From NCBI GenBank assembly GCA_945878645.1, contig CAMCTW010000003.1, positions 1 through 38,369 on the forward strand: a DNA stretch of 38,369 bases, written 5' to 3'. The stretch is from Bifidobacterium breve (lineage in GTDB: Bacteria; Actinomycetota; Acidimicrobiia; Acidimicrobiales; Acidimicrobilacustridaceae). Below are positions 35,534 through 38,369 of the stretch, piece by piece; positions within the stretch are counted from its first letter, which is position 1, and each line of letters starts with the position of its first letter. Both the position numbers and the translations under genes were made by a program. The notes below the pieces were generated by a model, which worked only from the letters and a program-made list of their open reading frames with translations, was not told where the DNA came from and did no database searches.

Positions 35534-35687
35534 GAGCGGAGCATGAGACCTCGGCGAAAGTTGCAGCACCGAAGGTTGTGTCCTAGTTTGAGCAAACATT
35601 CACAAGCACTCGGCACTGCGGAGTGGAGAGTCCCGAGTTCGCTTGGGTCACGCCAATCTGTAGGCCGCTGACGACAGGGCACTTTCG
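35534..35687 (+). promoter_or_regulatory. Intergenic leader of the atp operon with a nested hairpin
   Basis: This 154-base gap holds no gene. ACTCGG (35608-35613) pairs with CCGAGT (35633-35638). Inside, CACT (35614-35617) pairs with AGTG (35622-35625) around GCGG, leaving a 7-base bulge. A weak promoter-like pair, TTGCAG then TAGTTT 17 bases on, lies just upstream, but each hexamer matches consensus at only three positions, so the promoter is tentative. Confidence 0.4.
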
Positions 35688-35933
35688 GTGGCAGTTTCGC
35701 AACGGCGCGAGATTACAGAGCAAATGAACCGCTCCGCCGGTGGGTATGAACTCGTCTTGTCACCGTTGATCCTCGCTCTTATCGGATTCGGAATCGACAA
35801 GTTGTTCGGCACCGTTCCGGTATTCACCGTGCTGTTTGCTGTGCTCGGTCTCGTTGGTGTTGTGGTGAAGCTGTATATCGATTACCGGACCGAGATGGAA
35901 CAACACGATGCGGCGGGCCCATGGGTTCGCTGA
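35688..35933 (+). CDS. atpZ: AtpZ/AtpI-family small membrane protein
   Basis: An 81-residue protein with two hydrophobic helices (LVLSPLILALIGFGIDKLFG, then PVFTVLFAVLGLVGVVVKLYI) and a charged C-terminus. This is the pattern of the small AtpZ/AtpI proteins preceding atpB, thought to help c-ring assembly or magnesium/calcium handling. The start is GTG; an internal ATG at 35724 would remove 12 residues. It overlaps the next gene by 13 bases. Confidence 0.82.
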   Translation: MAVSQRREITEQMNRSAGGYELVLSPLILALIGFGIDKLFGTVPVFTVLFAVLGLVGVVVKLYIDYRTEMEQHDAAGPWVR

Positions 35934-36378
35934 TCACTTCCACCGCTCAGGTTGAAGGCCCGGCTCCCGAGGCCGTAATTGCGCGTGACATCATCAAGCG
36001 CGCCGCCTATGTCACCCCGGCATTCCTTCTTGTTGCGGGTCTCATCTGGGGCATGAACGGTGCTTTTTCGGCGGCCTACGGTTTGGCGATAGTCGTAAGT
36101 AATTTCGCGCTTGCCGCGGCATTACTGACTTGGTCTGCCAATATCTCCGCTGGCTTGATGATGGGGGCAGCGCTGTTTGGCTACCTCATCCGTCTTGCTC
36201 TTATATTTACAGCGATCTGGCTCGTTCGTGACGCAGCCTGGGTCGTGATGCTGCCGCTTGGCCTCACGATTATCATCGCCCACCTCGGTCTTCTGTTTTG
36301 GGAGATGAAGTTCATCTCTGCGTCCCTCGCCTTCCCGGCGCTCAAGCCCTCCGCTGTCTCCAAGGAGTCGTCAGCCCA

Positions 36379-36382
<4 letters not shown>
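35921..36382 (+). CDS. atpI: ATP synthase subunit I-like protein
   Basis: A 153-residue membrane protein with four hydrophobic helices (for example AAYVTPAFLLVAGLIWG, AAYGLAIVVSNFALAAALLT, GAALFGYLIRLALIFTAIWL and WVVMLPLGLTIIIAHLGLLF). Size and position fit AtpI, a c-ring assembly helper. It overlaps atpZ at its start and atpB at its end (GTGA), so translation is coupled. The name rests mainly on context and topology. Confidence 0.8.
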
Positions 36383-37513
<1,131 letters not shown>

Positions 37514-37534
37514 ACCATCCTCTGGGTGTTGCGC

Positions 37535-37566
37535 CTGTCCGTCTTCGCTTCGGCGGAGGCGGACGG
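37535..37566 (+). terminator. 14-bp hairpin with UUCG tetraloop between atpE and atpF
   Basis: The arm at 37535-37548 pairs with 37553-37566, with three G-U pairs, closing on C(TTCG)G, one of the most stable RNA tetraloops. There is no T-run after it. It lies 21 bases past the atpE stop codon and 48 bases before the atpF start. It is more likely a processing barrier or 3'-end stabiliser (or partial terminator) than a full stop, since atpF follows in the same operon. Confidence 0.75.
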
Positions 37567-37614
37567 CACTCCCGGCCTGTCCTTTCTTGACTCCGACGCT
37601 CCAAGGAGTACGCA

Positions 37615-38181
37615 GTGCTTGCACTCGTCAATGTTTTCGCTGAAACAGCGGCAAACGATGTGAATCAGGCTGTCGCTGAGGCGACGGCGAAGAACCCGAT
37701 TCTCCCGGTCGTGAACGAAATGTTCTGGACCTTGGTGTTCTTTGCCATTCTCTGGGCTCTGATGAAGTTCGTTCTGTTGCCACCAGTCATGCGCACGTTT
37801 AAAGAGCGTGCCGACAAGGTCCGCGACGACCAACAGGCTGCAGAAGCCGCCGATACCGCTCGGGTCGATCGTCTCGAACAGTACGAAGCCGGTCTGGCCG
37901 GTGCTCGTTCAGAGGCCGTCAAGCTCATCGAACAAGCTCGTGCTGAAGGTGACGCCGAGCGTCGCGTTCAGGTCGGAGCTGCCGAGGCCGATGTTGCATC
38001 GTTGCGAACTGAGGCTGCTGCGGAGATTGCAGGCGCCAAGGATCGTGCTCGCGGCGAACTCACCTCAAGCATCACCGACATTGCCGTCGGAGCAGCTGAA
38101 GCAGTTGTTCAAAAGTCGATTGATCGTTCCGCTCAGGTGCGCGTCGTCGAAGACCATGTCGCTCAAGCCGGAAAGAACTAG
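37615..38181 (+). CDS. atpF: F-type ATP synthase subunit b
   Basis: A 188-residue stator protein. A short N-terminal region precedes one membrane helix (about 36-57, EMFWTLVFFAILWALMKFVLL). A long charged, alanine-rich helix (60-188) with RADKVRDDQQAAEAADTARV forms the peripheral stalk. GTG at 37615 has AAGGAG six bases upstream. It is followed 12 bases later by a second b-like gene. Confidence 0.95.
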   Translation: MLALVNVFAETAANDVNQAVAEATAKNPILPVVNEMFWTLVFFAILWALMKFVLLPPVMRTFKERADKVRDDQQAAEAADTARVDRLEQYEAGLAGARSEAVKLIEQARAEGDAERRVQVGAAEADVASLRTEAAAEIAGAKDRARGELTSSITDIAVGAAEAVVQKSIDRSAQVRVVEDHVAQAGKN

Positions 38182-38193
38182 GGGGACTGACTA

Positions 38194-38369
38194 ATGAATG
38201 CACTTCTCCTTTTCGCTTCTGAGGCTCATGAGCCCAACAGCCTCGTGCTGCCCTCCGACATCAATGAAGTTATTTGGGGCACCATCGGCTTTCTTACTGT
38301 CTTTACGTTGATCGTCTGGAAGGGCGGTCCGGCAATCAAGAACATGTGGAACGCACGCATCGAGCGCAT
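38194..38369 (+). CDS. Second ATP synthase b-type subunit, or start of a b-delta fusion (3' end missing)
   Basis: The 58 visible residues begin MNALLLFASEAHEP. They include PSDINEVIWGTIGF, a membrane helix running to LIVW, and KNMWNARIE, matching subunit b N-termini. The ATG at 38194 is preceded by GGGGGA (38181-38186). In Mycobacterium the gene after atpF is atpH, a fusion of a b-like part with subunit delta; in other lineages it is a plain b subunit. The window ends too early to tell which this is. Confidence 0.85.
   Translation, partial: MNALLLFASEAHEPNSLVLPSDINEVIWGTIGFLTVFTLIVWKGGPAIKNMWNARIER

Overview
The window is a gene-dense stretch of actinobacterial chromosome at moderately high GC. 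The best guess is class Acidimicrobiia or a close relative. The evidence is a WhiB regulator, a PdtaS-type histidine kinase, DUF3107 and DUF3090 proteins, an SCO1664-family protein, a FrhB-like coenzyme F420 oxidoreductase, an Rv1302-type WecA and MenB. The class assignment is inference; Actinomycetota is secure. There are no insertion sequences, phage genes, CRISPR arrays or rRNA, one tRNA (Arg, anticodon CCG), and no gene-free stretch longer than about 250 bases.

Left part (1-9.1 kb): the 3' part of an Mrp/ApbC ATPase, DUF3107 and a PdtaS-like sensor kinase run rightwards. They meet a leftward whiB gene across an unusual repeat/hairpin block. A glycerophosphodiesterase and a lipid kinase converge with an 11-base overlap. 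Next come etfB-etfA, closed by a strong terminator. A leftward three-gene unit follows (phosphomutase-like, DUF3090, SCO1664-like), then a small lipoprotein.

Middle (9.1-16.4 kb): a leftward F420-type iron-sulfur oxidoreductase diverges from an acyl-CoA dehydrogenase. An LCP cell-wall ligase is translationally coupled to an acyl-CoA synthetase. tRNA-Arg and murA lie on the minus strand.

Right part (16.5-38.4 kb): this follows a block well known from Mycobacterium and Streptomyces: argS-lysA-hom-thrC-[thrB]-rho-rpmE-prfA-prmC-...-glyA-wecA-atpZ/I-atpB-atpE-atpF. Three features depart from it. The thrB slot holds an ApgM-like phosphoglycerate mutase homologue, a candidate replacement homoserine kinase. 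An unrecognised 338-residue protein sits between rpmE and prfA. The sua5 position after prmC is taken by a DMT transporter, menB, a cyclic-nucleotide-binding protein and a cysteine-less thiolase-like protein. The window ends inside a second b-type subunit of the F-type ATP synthase.

Together the genes cover aspartate-family amino acids (lysA, hom, thrC), translation (argS, rpmE, prfA, prmC, tRNA), transcription termination (rho), envelope synthesis (murA, LCP, wecA), electron transfer and acyl-CoA oxidation (etfBA, acyl-CoA dehydrogenase, F420 protein, menB), and energy conservation (atp operon). Most of the window is housekeeping. The points most worth a second look are the thrB replacement, the kinase/phosphatase/DUF3090 trio, the coupled mini-ORF and UUCG hairpin around atpE, and several inverted repeats at gene junctions.
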